Assembly (NCBI GenBank): GCA_036826475.1
Contig: DAISWG010000009.1
Span: 11,288 to 75,287, forward strand
DNA: 64,000 bases
Reading direction: 5' to 3'
Origin: Miltoncostaea sp036826475
Lineage (GTDB): Bacteria > Actinomycetota > Thermoleophilia > Miltoncostaeales > Miltoncostaeaceae
Positions 44,162-53,561 of the stretch are shown piece by piece. The notes below the pieces were generated by a model, which did not search any database, was not told the DNA's origin, and saw only the letters and a program-made list of their open reading frames with translations. The translations under genes were made by a program, and so were the position numbers. How positions within the stretch are numbered: position 1 is the stretch's first letter; the number at the start of each line of letters is the position of its first letter.

Positions 44162-44969
44162 CCGACTCGCGCAGGGTGTCGACCGCCTGGGAGACGCACG
44201 CCGTCAGCGGCGAGCCCTTCTCGAGCACGGCGCCCCAGTCATTGGCGCCGGGGGCGGCGAACTGGCCGACGATCCTGGAGCCCTCCACCTCGGCGTCGCG
44301 GAGGTAGATGACGGTCGGGAGGTCGGTCACGATCGCGTCGACCTGCCCGTTCTTCAGGGCCCGCACGACGTCGGTGGACGTGTCGTACACGCGCGGCTGC
44401 TTGGTCGGCGCGATGACCTCGTTGACGGCGTCGAGGCTGGTGGTGCCCACCTGCACGCCGATCTGGGCGTCCTTCAGCTCGGCGAGCGACGTGGCGGACG
44501 CGAAGTCGGAGTCGCCGGCCACGAGCACGCCCTGCGGCGTCGTGTAGTACGGCGACGAGAAGTCGGCGCCCTTCTGCCGCTGGGGGTTGATCGACACCTG
44601 GTTGACGTCGAAGTCGTACTTCTTGGGGCCCGGCGCGAACGTCGAGTTGAAGGGCACGCGGATCCACGTCACCTCGTCGGCGGTGAAGCCGAGCTGGTCG
44701 GCGATCGCGTAGGCCACGGCGCTCTCGAAGCCCTTCCCGTTGGTCGGGTCGTCGTCGATGACGTAGGGCGGGAAGGCGGGCGAGTCGGTCGCGACGGTCA
44801 GCGTGCCGGCCGTCGTCGTCTGGAGGGCGTCCTTCGTGCAGACGGCCGCGGTGGTGTCGGCGGTCGAGCCGGCGGCGGCGTCGTCGTCGTCGCCGCCGCA
44901 GGCCGCCAGGAGGAGGCCGCCGGCGAGCGCGAGCACGGCGAGGAGGGAAAGGATGCGGAGTCGTCGCAT
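44103..44969 (-). CDS. Amino-acid ABC transporter substrate-binding lipoprotein
   Basis: A 288-aa SBP_bac_3 protein. The signal peptide ends in the lipobox LLAAC followed by GGDDDDAA. The mature domain shows LTVATDSPAFPPYV, GKGFESAVAYAIADQLGF, the segment YDFDVNQVSINPQR, and IGVQVGTTSLDAV. Acidic and hydroxyl residues of the pocket fit a polar amino acid, but the ligand cannot be named. ATG 44969 follows AAGGA; the frame is open to 45020. First gene of the operon. Confidence 0.93.
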   Translation of the reverse strand: MRRLRILSLLAVLALAGGLLLAACGGDDDDAAAGSTADTTAAVCTKDALQTTTAGTLTVATDSPAFPPYVIDDDPTNGKGFESAVAYAIADQLGFTADEVTWIRVPFNSTFAPGPKKYDFDVNQVSINPQRQKGADFSSPYYTTPQGVLVAGDSDFASATSLAELKDAQIGVQVGTTSLDAVNEVIAPTKQPRVYDTSTDVVRALKNGQVDAIVTDLPTVIYLRDAEVEGSRIVGQFAAPGANDWGAVLEKGSPLTACVSQAVDTLRESGELQRITDQWIGAEAPELQ

Positions 44970-45016
44970 GCACGGTCCTTCTGGGCGTGGGATCCGGAGG
45001 GCCGCGAGCGTACCCG

Positions 45017-46819
45017 TCACGCCGCGCCGCTGTCACCGTCCGGCGTCGGGAGTGAGAGGGTCCACACGGAGGCGGGAACGCTGCGGCCACGGACGTCCAG
45101 CGCACCGACGGGCGCCAGGTCGGGGGCCTGGCGGGTGAGCGCCGCGCGGGTGCTGTCGGCGATCAGCACGGGGTGCGGCGTCTCCTTGGTCATCGACTGG
45201 AGGCGCGCCGCGGTGTTGGTGGTGTCCCCCACCGTGGCGTACTCCAGGCGCCGGTCGGAGCCCACGTTCCCGGACATCACGAAGCCGCTGCAGATCCCGA
45301 CGCCCATCGCGAAGCGATCGCCGAGGCCCCGGTCCCGCACCCACGCGTTCACCGCCGGCAGGCGGACCCCCAGGATCTCGCGGGCGGCGGCGAGGGCCCG
45401 GTCGGCGTGGTCCGGCTGCTCGAGGGGGGCGCCGAAGACGGCCATGATCCCGTCGCCTTGGAAGCTCACGAGCGTGCCCCCGTTGTCGAGCACGGCGTCG
45501 CTCATCTCCGTCAGATAGCGGTTGAGCAGCTCGATCACGAGCTCGGGCGGCAGCCCCTCCGCCCGCGCCGTGAACCCGCGCAGGTCGCAGAACAGGACGG
45601 TGGCGTACAGGCGCCGCCCGCCCAGGCGGGCGCCGTCGCCCGCGGCGGCGATCACGTCGCCCACCACCGCCTCGGGCACGAAACGGGCGAACTCGGTGCG
45701 CAGCCGGCTCCGCTCCCGCTCGACCGTCGCGTAGTTGACGGCCAGCACCCCCAGCGCGGCGACCACCAGCGTCAGCGCCGGGACCACCACCGGGATGACC
45801 GTCCCCGCCAGGAACAGCCCGTAGGCGCCGAGCAGCAGCGCGGCGAGCAGGAGCACCGACGGCAGCACGCTCTGCACCGCGGAGCGCCGCAGGCCGGCGA
45901 CCGCCGCGAGCGCCGCCAGCCCCACGATGAGCACGGCGTCGAGCCAGCCCGGCGAGTCGCGGAGCGGCACGCCGTCCATCACGGTCTGGATGGCGTTGGC
46001 GTTGATCTCGGCCCCCGACATGGGGACGTCGCCGAACGATGTGGGGTGCAGGTCCTGCAGCCGCGACGCCGTCGCGCCGATCACGACGACCCGCCCCCGG
46101 ACGGCCGCGGGGGGCACCCTGCCGTCGAGCACGTCCAGGAAGGAGAGGGTCGTGACCGTGCCGGGCGGCCCGGCGTAGTCGATCCACGCGCCGCCGTCGC
46201 GGAAGCCGGCGGTGTCGGTGGGCTCCCCGGTGGCGCGCTCGGCGGCCACGACGGCGAAGCTGCGCAGTCCGTCGGTGGCGTACGGCAGCCGCCGGTAGGT
46301 CTCCGTCGGGCCCACGTCGAAGGCGGCGTGGCCCACCGACGCCTTCGCCCGCTCGAGGCGCGCGTCGGTGAACAGGATGTCCGGGCTGCCGTCCTCGAAC
46401 ACGCCGGTGGTGCCGAGCACCACCCGCCTGGCGGCCGTGACGGCCTGCTGCAGCGCGAAGTCCTGGTCCTCCGCCGCGACGGCGGCGGCCTCGCTGCCGT
46501 CGAAGGGCGTCGTGGGCTCCGAGAACTGGACGTCGTAGGCGATCACCCGGGCGCCGTCGCGGGCGAGCCGGCGGATCACCCGCGCGTGGTACGAGCGCGG
46601 GAACGGGAGCTGCCCGAGCTCGTCCGTGCTCGCGTCGTCGATGGCGACGACGACCACGTCCGGCGGGGCGCCCTGCTCCCCGCGCAGCGAGAAGCGCCAG
46701 TCGACGGTGGCGTCCTCGGCCCGGTCGAGGGGCCCCGACCAGTGGAGGGCCAGCCCCAGGGCGGCGGCGAGCACCCCGGCGAGGGCGATCAGGACGACCC
46801 GGTGACGGCGGCCCCGCAT
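45017..46819 (-). CDS. CHASE2-domain class III adenylate/guanylate cyclase
   Basis: A 600-aa membrane cyclase with one N-terminal helix, an extracytoplasmic CHASE2 sensor domain (about 35-285, including VVVVAIDDASTDELG and VIAYDVQFSEPT), three helices (about 295-375), then a catalytic domain from about 400 with VLFCDLRGFTARAEG (metal aspartate), FQGDGIMAVFG (second metal aspartate) and EYATVGDTTNTAARLQ. It would make cAMP or cGMP in response to an outside signal. A Crp-type regulator lies 2.4 kb away. TAGGCT lies 9 nt before the ATG. Confidence 0.92.
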   Translation of the reverse strand: MRGRRHRVVLIALAGVLAAALGLALHWSGPLDRAEDATVDWRFSLRGEQGAPPDVVVVAIDDASTDELGQLPFPRSYHARVIRRLARDGARVIAYDVQFSEPTTPFDGSEAAAVAAEDQDFALQQAVTAARRVVLGTTGVFEDGSPDILFTDARLERAKASVGHAAFDVGPTETYRRLPYATDGLRSFAVVAAERATGEPTDTAGFRDGGAWIDYAGPPGTVTTLSFLDVLDGRVPPAAVRGRVVVIGATASRLQDLHPTSFGDVPMSGAEINANAIQTVMDGVPLRDSPGWLDAVLIVGLAALAAVAGLRRSAVQSVLPSVLLLAALLLGAYGLFLAGTVIPVVVPALTLVVAALGVLAVNYATVERERSRLRTEFARFVPEAVVGDVIAAAGDGARLGGRRLYATVLFCDLRGFTARAEGLPPELVIELLNRYLTEMSDAVLDNGGTLVSFQGDGIMAVFGAPLEQPDHADRALAAAREILGVRLPAVNAWVRDRGLGDRFAMGVGICSGFVMSGNVGSDRRLEYATVGDTTNTAARLQSMTKETPHPVLIADSTRAALTRQAPDLAPVGALDVRGRSVPASVWTLSLPTPDGDSGAA

Positions 46820-46930
46820 GCGGAGGGCAGCCTAGTGCCCCGCCCCGCGGGTCCGCGCCGGCCCGGCGGCCGTCGCGCCGCGCACGCGCGCGGTGTCACC
46901 CCCGTCACGGACGGCGGCGGACGCCGGCAC

Positions 46931-46936
46931 TAGGGT
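46931..46936 (+). promoter_or_regulatory. -10 element of the second NHL gene
   Basis: TAGGGT ends 6 nt before the ATG at 46943, in the leaderless arrangement. Confidence 0.55.
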
Positions 46937-46942
46937 TGCGCC

Positions 46943-48559
46943 ATGTCGCAGCGCATCCGCCTCCCGCTCGCCGCCGCCCTGGTCGTCGCGGCGGCGGCCG
47001 CGCCCGTCGCGGGGGCGCCGGAGGTGCCGTGGACGCCCATCGCCGGGACGGTCCCCGGTCTGGCCGGCGACGGCGGGCCGGCGACGCAGGCGCGCCTGGC
47101 CGACCCGGGCGGGCAGACGGTGATGGCCGACGGATCGGTGCTGATCGCCGACACCGGCAACAGCCGCATCCGCCGGATCGCGCCGGACGGGACCATCACG
47201 ACGGTCGCCGGCCGCGGCGACGGCCTCTCGGGCGACGGCGGCCCGGCGGCGGACGCGCTGCTCTCCCTCCCGACCGACGTGGCCGCCACCCCCGACGGCG
47301 GCTACCTGATCGCCGACGCCGGGAACGACCGCATCCGCAAGGTCTCGGCGACGGGGATCATCACGACGATCGCCGGCTCCGGCCAGGGCTTCCTGGGCGA
47401 CGGCGGGCCCGCCGTCGCCGCGAAGCTGGACACGCCGCGCGAGCTCGCCCTGGAGACGGACGGCGGGATCCTGGTGGCCGACGCGGGCAACGACCGCGTG
47501 CGGCGGATCGCCCCGGACGGCGTCATCACCACCGTCGCCGGCGGCGGCACCGGCGGCGACGGCGGCGCGGCGACGGCGGCGCGGCTGGACGAGCCGAGCG
47601 GCGTGGCCGCGACACCCGGCGGGGGGTTCCTGATCGCCGACACCGGCGACGCCCGCATCCGGCGGGTCGCCCCCGACGGGGTCATCACCACCCTGGCCGG
47701 GACCACGCCGGGCTTCGCCGGCGACGCGGGCCGGGCCGGCGCGGCCGAGCTGGCGCGGCCGTCCGACGTGGCGGCGCTGCCGAATGGCGGGGCCCTGATC
47801 GCCGACACCGGCAACGGCCGCCTCCGGCGGGTCACCCCGCTCGGCGCCATCTTCACCGTCACCTCCGGCATCGGGTCGCCCACCGCGATCACCGCCCTGC
47901 CCGGCGGCGGCGCCCTGCTCAGCGAGGCCGCGACCGGCCGCATCGGCCGCATCCCCGGCCTGGGGCGGCCGCCCGACCCCACCGAGGCGCAGTCGATCGG
48001 CGTCGACCGCACGACGGGCGCGGTGACCGTCACCCGCGGCCCCGGCGGGGACGCCGTGCCGCTGGAGGAGCCGGACCTCGCGGTCAACCGGTCGAGCGTC
48101 GATGCCACCCGGGGCCGGGTCGCGCTGACCGTCCAGCGCCGCCGGGGCGCGGGCCTGGCGACCGCCGACGTCGGCGGCGGCACGTTCACCGTCCGCCAGT
48201 CGGCGGCCGGCGACGCCATCGCCGACCTGACGCTCACCGGCGCCATCACCGGCTGCGCGGCGCCGCGGGCGGCGTCGGGCCGGGCCCGGGAGGACGCGAA
48301 GCGCAGGCGGGGCAACCGCCGCATCGACATCCGGGTGAAGGGGAAGTACCGCACCCGCGGCGACAACGCCTCGGCCATCGCGAGCGGCACCCGCTGGATC
48401 ATGATCGACTCGTGCGACCGGACCGTCGTCAGGGTGACGGAGGGCGTGGTGAAGGTGCGCGACCACCGGCTCGACCGGGTCGTCCGGGTGCGGGCCGGGC
48501 GGACCTACGTCGCCCTCTCGCCGGCCGCGGCCCGCGCCGCCGCCGCGCGCAGCCGCTGA
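46943..48559 (+). CDS. Secreted NHL-repeat protein with C-terminal FecR-like domain
   Basis: A 538-aa exported protein. A signal peptide (1-25) precedes six NHL repeats (GDGGPA, LIADTGNSRIRRI and ITTVAGRG cadence) up to about residue 330. The C-terminal 180 residues have TADVGGGTFTVRQS, two cysteines and WIMIDSCDRTVVRVTEGVVK, a FecR-like beta domain often seen in Thermoleophilia surface proteins. No catalytic site is visible. It is related to 37213-38571 but has a different C-terminal domain. Confidence 0.85.
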   Translation: MSQRIRLPLAAALVVAAAAAPVAGAPEVPWTPIAGTVPGLAGDGGPATQARLADPGGQTVMADGSVLIADTGNSRIRRIAPDGTITTVAGRGDGLSGDGGPAADALLSLPTDVAATPDGGYLIADAGNDRIRKVSATGIITTIAGSGQGFLGDGGPAVAAKLDTPRELALETDGGILVADAGNDRVRRIAPDGVITTVAGGGTGGDGGAATAARLDEPSGVAATPGGGFLIADTGDARIRRVAPDGVITTLAGTTPGFAGDAGRAGAAELARPSDVAALPNGGALIADTGNGRLRRVTPLGAIFTVTSGIGSPTAITALPGGGALLSEAATGRIGRIPGLGRPPDPTEAQSIGVDRTTGAVTVTRGPGGDAVPLEEPDLAVNRSSVDATRGRVALTVQRRRGAGLATADVGGGTFTVRQSAAGDAIADLTLTGAITGCAAPRAASGRAREDAKRRRGNRRIDIRVKGKYRTRGDNASAIASGTRWIMIDSCDRTVVRVTEGVVKVRDHRLDRVVRVRAGRTYVALSPAAARAAAARSR

Positions 48560-48561
48560 GC

Positions 48562-49179
48562 GTGCCGCGGCGCTACGCCGACCTGGCCCACTGGTACCAC
48601 CTGGTCACCCCGCCACGGGAGTACGCGGAGGAGGCCGACCACGTCGTGTGCCTGCTCGCCGCCGCCCGTCCCGGCCCGCCGCCGGCGACGATGCTGGAGC
48701 TGGGCTGCGGCGGCGGCAACCTCGCGTCCCACCTGGACGTGCCCGAGTTGGTGCTGACCGACCTGTCCGACGACATGCTGCGCGTGAGCCGCCGCGTCAA
48801 CCCGAGCCGCGAGCACGTGCGCGGCGACATGCGCACGCTGCGCATGGACCGGCGTTTCGACGCCGTGCTGGTGCACGACGCCATCGACGACATGCTCACC
48901 GAGCGGGACCTCGGCGCGGGCGACCGGGGCGTCCTCGACCTCGAGTGGGTGCACGAGCCGACGCCCGGCGCGACGACCGACGACATGGACTTCGTGTTCC
49001 TGCTGCGCGGGCCGGACGGCGCGACCCGCGTCGTCCACGACCCGCACGTCTGCGGCCTGTTCCCGCAGGCCACGTGGGACCGGCTCATCGCCGCGGCCGG
49101 GCTGGTGCCGGTCGACGCCTCCGGCGTGGCCGACCCCTGGCCCGGCGAGCACGTGCCGGTGGTGGTCCGCCCCGCCTGA
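48562..49179 (+). CDS. SAM-dependent methyltransferase with apparent internal deletion
   Basis: A 205-aa class I methyltransferase. ADLAHWYHLVTPPREY, motif I LELGCGGGNLASHL (near 47) and LTDLSDDMLRVSRRVNP (motif II) are intact, and the C-terminal DFVFLLRGPDG and LFPQATWDRLIAAAGL match the family. Between TERDL (about 113) and GVLDLEWVHEP the usual stretch of about 40 residues with the LxPGG turn and strand beta5 is missing. Family members known to me are about 245-255 aa. The fold may be compromised. The start GTG 48562 lies 2 nt after the NHL stop. Confidence 0.8.
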   Translation: MPRRYADLAHWYHLVTPPREYAEEADHVVCLLAAARPGPPPATMLELGCGGGNLASHLDVPELVLTDLSDDMLRVSRRVNPSREHVRGDMRTLRMDRRFDAVLVHDAIDDMLTERDLGAGDRGVLDLEWVHEPTPGATTDDMDFVFLLRGPDGATRVVHDPHVCGLFPQATWDRLIAAAGLVPVDASGVADPWPGEHVPVVVRPA

Positions 49180-49186
49180 GCGCGGC

Positions 49187-49840
49187 TCACCGGCCGCGGC
49201 GGGCCAGCCCCTCCCGGTCGAGCACCGTGGTGCGCCCGCGGGCGAGCCGGACGGTCCCGCGCGCCTCCTCCTCGCGCAGCACCCGGTTGACGGTGGCCCG
49301 GGAGGTGCCGGCCAGGCCCGCCAGGTCCTCCTGGCGCAGCGGGATGGTCACCTCCCCGCCGTCGGGCGCGTACGCGTCGGCCAGCTCGGCCACCCGGCGC
49401 CGGATGCGGCGGTCGGCGGGGAGGTACAGCGCCTCGAGCAGGTTTCCCGTGAGGCGCCGCACCTGCTCGGCCAGGATCGCGGTCACCACATCGGTGACGC
49501 TGGGGTGGCGGTCGCGGAGCGCCTCGAAGTCGGGGCGGTGGATCGAGCGGGTCTCCCCCGCCTCGATCGCCTCCACCGTCGCGCTGCGGCGCCCGTCCGA
49601 CTCGAGCAGCGCGAGCTCGCCGAACAGGTCGCCGGGGCCGAGGATGGTGAGCACCGCCACGTCGGCCAGCGCCGTCTGCACCCGCACCGCGAACCGGCCG
49701 CTCACCACCAGGTGGAGGGTGTCGGCCGGGTCGCCCATGTGGAACACCACCTCGCCACGACGGAAGGTGCGGCGGCGGGCGATCTGCAGCAGCCGCTGCA
49801 CGTCGTCGCCCGGGACGCCGGCGAGGAGGGCCCAGTCCAC
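49187..49840 (-). CDS. Crp/Fnr-family transcriptional regulator
   Basis: A 217-aa regulator with an N-terminal cNMP-binding beta roll and C-terminal winged helix. The phosphate-binding cassette reads GELALLESDGRRSATVEA with Glu75, Arg85 and Ser86 at the cAMP-contact positions of Crp, so a cyclic nucleotide ligand is plausible. The recognition region is LRQEDLAGLAGTSRATVNRVL (split around residue 170-190). No cysteine cluster for an Fe-S centre is present. The CHASE2 cyclase nearby could supply the ligand. Confidence 0.93.
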   Translation of the reverse strand: MDWALLAGVPGDDVQRLLQIARRRTFRRGEVVFHMGDPADTLHLVVSGRFAVRVQTALADVAVLTILGPGDLFGELALLESDGRRSATVEAIEAGETRSIHRPDFEALRDRHPSVTDVVTAILAEQVRRLTGNLLEALYLPADRRIRRRVAELADAYAPDGGEVTIPLRQEDLAGLAGTSRATVNRVLREEEARGTVRLARGRTTVLDREGLARRGR

Positions 49841-49847
49841 GGGCCCG

Positions 49848-49853
49848 ACCCTA
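49848..49853 (-). promoter_or_regulatory. -10 element of the Crp-family gene
   Basis: TAGGGT (minus strand) ends 7 nt before the GTG at 49840, in the leaderless arrangement. Confidence 0.5.
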
Positions 49854-49867
49854 CCCGCCGCGGCGGC

Positions 49868-51250
49868 TCAGGGCTTCACGGTCACCGTCACCACCGCCGG
49901 CAGGCTCACCTGGCCGCCGGCGCGGAGCGTCAGCGTCAGCCGGTACGTGCCCGCCGCGCGGCCGCGGCCCGAGAACGGGATGGTGCGGCGGCCGGCGCCG
50001 AGGTTGGCCTTCGTGATGGTGGCGACGGGGACGAACCGGGTGCAGCGGCGGGCGCCGTTGCGGATGAGGGCCCCCGTGGGCGCGACGCACGCGCCGTTGG
50101 GCTTGCGCCGCCCGACGGCTGCGCGGGACACGACCATCCGCACGGTGCCCGGGTCGGAGAGGTTCGCGGTGACCACCGCGGGCGCGGCCCTGCGCGTCCG
50201 CTGGATCGACTTCGGCGCGACCGTCGCGCCGATCTTCGGGAGGCCGGCTGCGCCGCCCCCGCCGCCGCCACCGCCGCCACCCGCGCCGGGGCGGACGACC
50301 CGGACGAGGCCCTGCCCGGTATGCCGGTCCGAGCCGACCGTCGCCGTCAGCGTGACCGGATAGTCACCCGGCGGCGTGTCCTGGTTGACCGTGACCCTCA
50401 CCGTGACCCCGGTGCCGCCGTTCGGCACCAGCGTCACGGAGCCGGGGGTGACGGTCGCGGATCCGCTCGGCGCGGCCGTCGAGGTGGTGAGGGTCGCCGT
50501 CACGTTCGCCGGGATGGCATTCGCCCGGAGCGTGAACGGCACCGTCGCGGTCCCGCCCGCCGCCACCGGGGCCGACGTCGCGCCGGAGACCCCGAGGTCG
50601 GTGAGTCCGGAGAGGGTCTTCCACGACGTCGCGTCGATCGGGTTGGGCGAGTCGATGCAGACCCCACCGTCGGCCAGGGTGAACAGGCTGTTGCCGCACG
50701 AGACGGGCCGGGTCGAGTCGATGCCGTTGCCCGTCTCGCGCCAGCCGACGACGACCATGTATGCGAACGTCGAGACCGGGCTGCCGTCGGCCGCGGCGGG
50801 CAGCCCGAACTTGGTGAAGATCGGGAGCGCCGGGAGGCTCGCCGGATAGGTGAAGGGCGGCGCGATGTAGCCGAACCACTGCTGGCCGGCGGGCGCGGGC
50901 TGCAGGCGCTGCAACTCCGCCGTGTAGCTCGGACTCGGGACGAACTCCGGCCCTTGCCCGCCGTCGTCGAAGAAGCGCAGCGTGGCGGGTGGGACGGAGC
51001 CCGTGGAGGCGCGGTACGCCACCAGCAGCTGGGCCGGGGCATCGACGTCCGTCGTCGGGTTGAAGTTGCTGTTGCCGTCGTCCGTGCAGCCGGCCGAGCC
51101 GCCGCGGCAGAGCTGGGTGACGATCTGCACGTCCCCGACCGGATTGGGCTGCGACCCGGTGAACTGCTTGATGTTCACGCAGCCGGTGAGGGCGACCGCC
51201 GCCGCGACCGCGCCGAGCGCGAGGAGGAGACGGCGGTGGGTCGGGTGCAT
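49868..51250 (-). CDS. Surface lipoprotein with C-terminal Ig-like domains
   Basis: A 460-aa exported lipoprotein. The signal peptide ends in LTGC. Residues 20-225 form a cysteine-containing domain not recognised by me (WFGYIAPPFTYPASLPALP, FAYMVVVGWRETGNGID). Residues 225-330 are an Ig-like or NEW3-type beta domain, followed by a run of glycines (about 332-342) and a last beta domain with KSIQRTRRAAPAVVTANLSD. A structural or adhesive surface role is likely. ATG 51250 has AAGGA upstream; the frame is open to 51310. Confidence 0.75.
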   Translation of the reverse strand: MHPTHRRLLLALGAVAAAVALTGCVNIKQFTGSQPNPVGDVQIVTQLCRGGSAGCTDDGNSNFNPTTDVDAPAQLLVAYRASTGSVPPATLRFFDDGGQGPEFVPSPSYTAELQRLQPAPAGQQWFGYIAPPFTYPASLPALPIFTKFGLPAAADGSPVSTFAYMVVVGWRETGNGIDSTRPVSCGNSLFTLADGGVCIDSPNPIDATSWKTLSGLTDLGVSGATSAPVAAGGTATVPFTLRANAIPANVTATLTTSTAAPSGSATVTPGSVTLVPNGGTGVTVRVTVNQDTPPGDYPVTLTATVGSDRHTGQGLVRVVRPGAGGGGGGGGGGAAGLPKIGATVAPKSIQRTRRAAPAVVTANLSDPGTVRMVVSRAAVGRRKPNGACVAPTGALIRNGARRCTRFVPVATITKANLGAGRRTIPFSGRGRAAGTYRLTLTLRAGGQVSLPAVVTVTVKP

Positions 51251-51344
51251 GGCGGCGTCCTTCACGGGTCGGGAGCGGCAACCGTATGTCGGCCCCGGCT
51301 CCCCCGTCACCCCCTCGGACGACCAGGCGGGGATGCGTGTCCGC

Positions 51345-53420
51345 TCAGCCGCCGGGGCCCGCTCCCACCACCAGGGCGCCGACCTCGGACAGCCGCTCGA
51401 GGGCCGCGACCACGGCCGGGGCGAACTGGCGGCCGGCCTCCCGGCGGATCTCGTCGAAGGCCTCCGCGGCCGGCCGTGGGTCGGCGTAGATGCGCGCGGA
51501 GCACATCACGTCCAAGGCGTCCGCGACGGCGATGACCTGCGACCCGGCGGGGATCTCGTCGCCCGCCAGGCCGTCCGGGTAGCCGCGGCCGTCCCACCGC
51601 TCATGGTGGTGGCGCACCCACCGGGCCTGCTCCGGCGACAGCACGTCCGCGCCGATCAGGGCCCCCAGGGCGGCGTGGCCCTTCACCACCTCGTACTCCT
51701 CCGGCCGCAGGCGTCCGGGCTTCAGCAGGATCGCGTCGGGCACGCCGATCTTGCCGACGTCGTGGATGAGGGCCGCCTCGCCGAGCGCCGCGATCCGCTC
51801 GGCCGTCCAGCCGAGGGCGGTCGCGAGCCGGACGCTCAGGTCGGCCACCCGCTCGGAGTGCAGGCGCGTCGACGGGTCCTTGGCGTCCACGGCGCGGGCC
51901 AGCGCCCGCACGCCCCGGACCGCCTGGCGGCGCTCCGCCAGCCGCAGCTCCGCCGCGCTCGCCTCGGTCCGGGCCGCCATCGCCTCGGAGTAGCGCCACA
52001 GCTGGTTGCGGCCGTGGCCCTTCGCCCAGTAGAGCGCCTCGTCCGCCAGACGGTACAGCTCCGCCGCGCCGCGGGCGTCGGCGAGGTCGCAGACCCCGCC
52101 GGACACCGTGACCGCGATGCCGTGCGCGAAGGTCTCCGCCGCGATCTCGGAGCGCACCCGCTCCGCCGCCCGCAGGGCCGCCGGGCCCTCCGTCTCGGGC
52201 ATGAGCCACGCGAACTCCTCGCCCCCCATCCGGGCGAGCGTGTCCTCGGACCGCGCCCGCAGCCGAAGCCGTGCGGCCAGCTCCACCAGGACGCGGTCGC
52301 CCACCGGGTGGCCGTGCGCGTCGTTGACGCCCTTGAAGTGGTCCAGGTCGAGCAGCACCAGGGACAGCGGCCGGCCGTGGCGGGAGGCCCGCTCGCACTC
52401 GCCGGCCAGCCGCTCCTCGAACGCGCGCCGGTTCGCGAGGCCGGTGAGCGTGTCGGTCGTGGCCAGCAGGTGCAGCTGGGTGCGGGCCGCGGCGTTCGCC
52501 ACCCCCAGCGCCACCAGCTCGGCGAAGCTCGTCAGTCGCTCCATCGCGCCCGGCGGCATGCCGGCGGAGTCCTTGGTGGTGGCGAGGACGGCGCCCCACA
52601 GGGCACCCGAGACCTCCACCGGGGCGGCGACGCTGGCGCGGTACCCGTGCGCCATCGCGTGGGCGCGCAACGGCGACCCGTCCGGCAGCGCCGCATAGTC
52701 GGGTATCAGCACGCCGGCCCGGGTCGCCGCGACGCGTGCCAGTGCGCCCTCGCCCGTCGCCGGCAGCCGCTCTCCCAGCACCGAGTGCTGCCCGAAGGAG
52801 GCGACCACCTCGGCCTCGTCGCGGTCGAAGCGGGCCACGATCGCCGACTCCACGCCGAGGAGGGCGGCGCATTCGCGGGCGACCGACGCCATGATCCGGT
52901 CGGAGCCCACGGCGCGGGCCACCTCGACCGCCACCCGCCGGATGGCCGCCTGCTCCGATGCGGCGGTCCGCTCCAGCAGGCCGAGCCGGGTCAGCTCCTC
53001 GGCGTCACGGCGGCGGGCGGTCACGTCGACCATCACCCCGCGCAGCCCCACGACTCCCTCGTCGGCGTCGCGGACGAGGCGCACGATGTCCCGGATCACG
53101 ACCTCCCGGCCGTCGGCGGCGACCGCCCGGTACTCGAAGTCGTGGTCGCGGCCCGCCCCCGACTCCGCCATGCAGTAGGCGACGGCGTCGGCCCGGTCGT
53201 CCGGGTGGATGAGCCCGGACCAGAAGTCCATCCCCTCCCACGCGGCCACCGGGAACCCCAGCATGCGCTCCGCGTGGTCCGACACGAACGTGAAGCGGTC
53301 GGCCGCGGGGTCGTAGGCCCAGACGATCGCGTCCAGGTCCTGGACGAGGCCGAGGAGGTCGAGGCCGTCCAGGACGATCGCATCGCCGGACGACGGTGTG
53401 TCGAGCGCGTCGGTGTGCAC
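51345..53420 (-). CDS. PAS-GAF-GGDEF-HD-GYP c-di-GMP synthase/phosphodiesterase
   Basis: A 691-aa soluble protein holding both ends of c-di-GMP turnover. It has PAS (about 25-140, with a PAC-like DFEYRAVAADGREV), GAF (about 160-315), and GGDEF (318-475) with active-site GGEEF at 399-403 and an I-site RSED at 390-393, five residues upstream as in product-inhibited enzymes. The HD-GYP domain (about 505-680) has HD at 553-554, HDVGKIGVPD and HHERWDGRGYPDG at 605-617. Both catalytic sites look intact. GTG 53420 is the likely start; the longer frame beyond it is arginine/proline low complexity. Confidence 0.9.
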   Translation of the reverse strand: MHTDALDTPSSGDAIVLDGLDLLGLVQDLDAIVWAYDPAADRFTFVSDHAERMLGFPVAAWEGMDFWSGLIHPDDRADAVAYCMAESGAGRDHDFEYRAVAADGREVVIRDIVRLVRDADEGVVGLRGVMVDVTARRRDAEELTRLGLLERTAASEQAAIRRVAVEVARAVGSDRIMASVARECAALLGVESAIVARFDRDEAEVVASFGQHSVLGERLPATGEGALARVAATRAGVLIPDYAALPDGSPLRAHAMAHGYRASVAAPVEVSGALWGAVLATTKDSAGMPPGAMERLTSFAELVALGVANAAARTQLHLLATTDTLTGLANRRAFEERLAGECERASRHGRPLSLVLLDLDHFKGVNDAHGHPVGDRVLVELAARLRLRARSEDTLARMGGEEFAWLMPETEGPAALRAAERVRSEIAAETFAHGIAVTVSGGVCDLADARGAAELYRLADEALYWAKGHGRNQLWRYSEAMAARTEASAAELRLAERRQAVRGVRALARAVDAKDPSTRLHSERVADLSVRLATALGWTAERIAALGEAALIHDVGKIGVPDAILLKPGRLRPEEYEVVKGHAALGALIGADVLSPEQARWVRHHHERWDGRGYPDGLAGDEIPAGSQVIAVADALDVMCSARIYADPRPAAEAFDEIRREAGRQFAPAVVAALERLSEVGALVVGAGPGG

Positions 53421-53561
53421 CGTGGGAGGTCCGCCGCGGGTCGGGAGAGGGGGCGGCACGATACTGGATCGACCGCGGTCGCCCCTCCCTTGATTGCGTG
53501 ACGGCGGGCGCGACGGTGGCGGATCCCACGCGACACACGGGACCCGGGACGGGAGGCGGCG

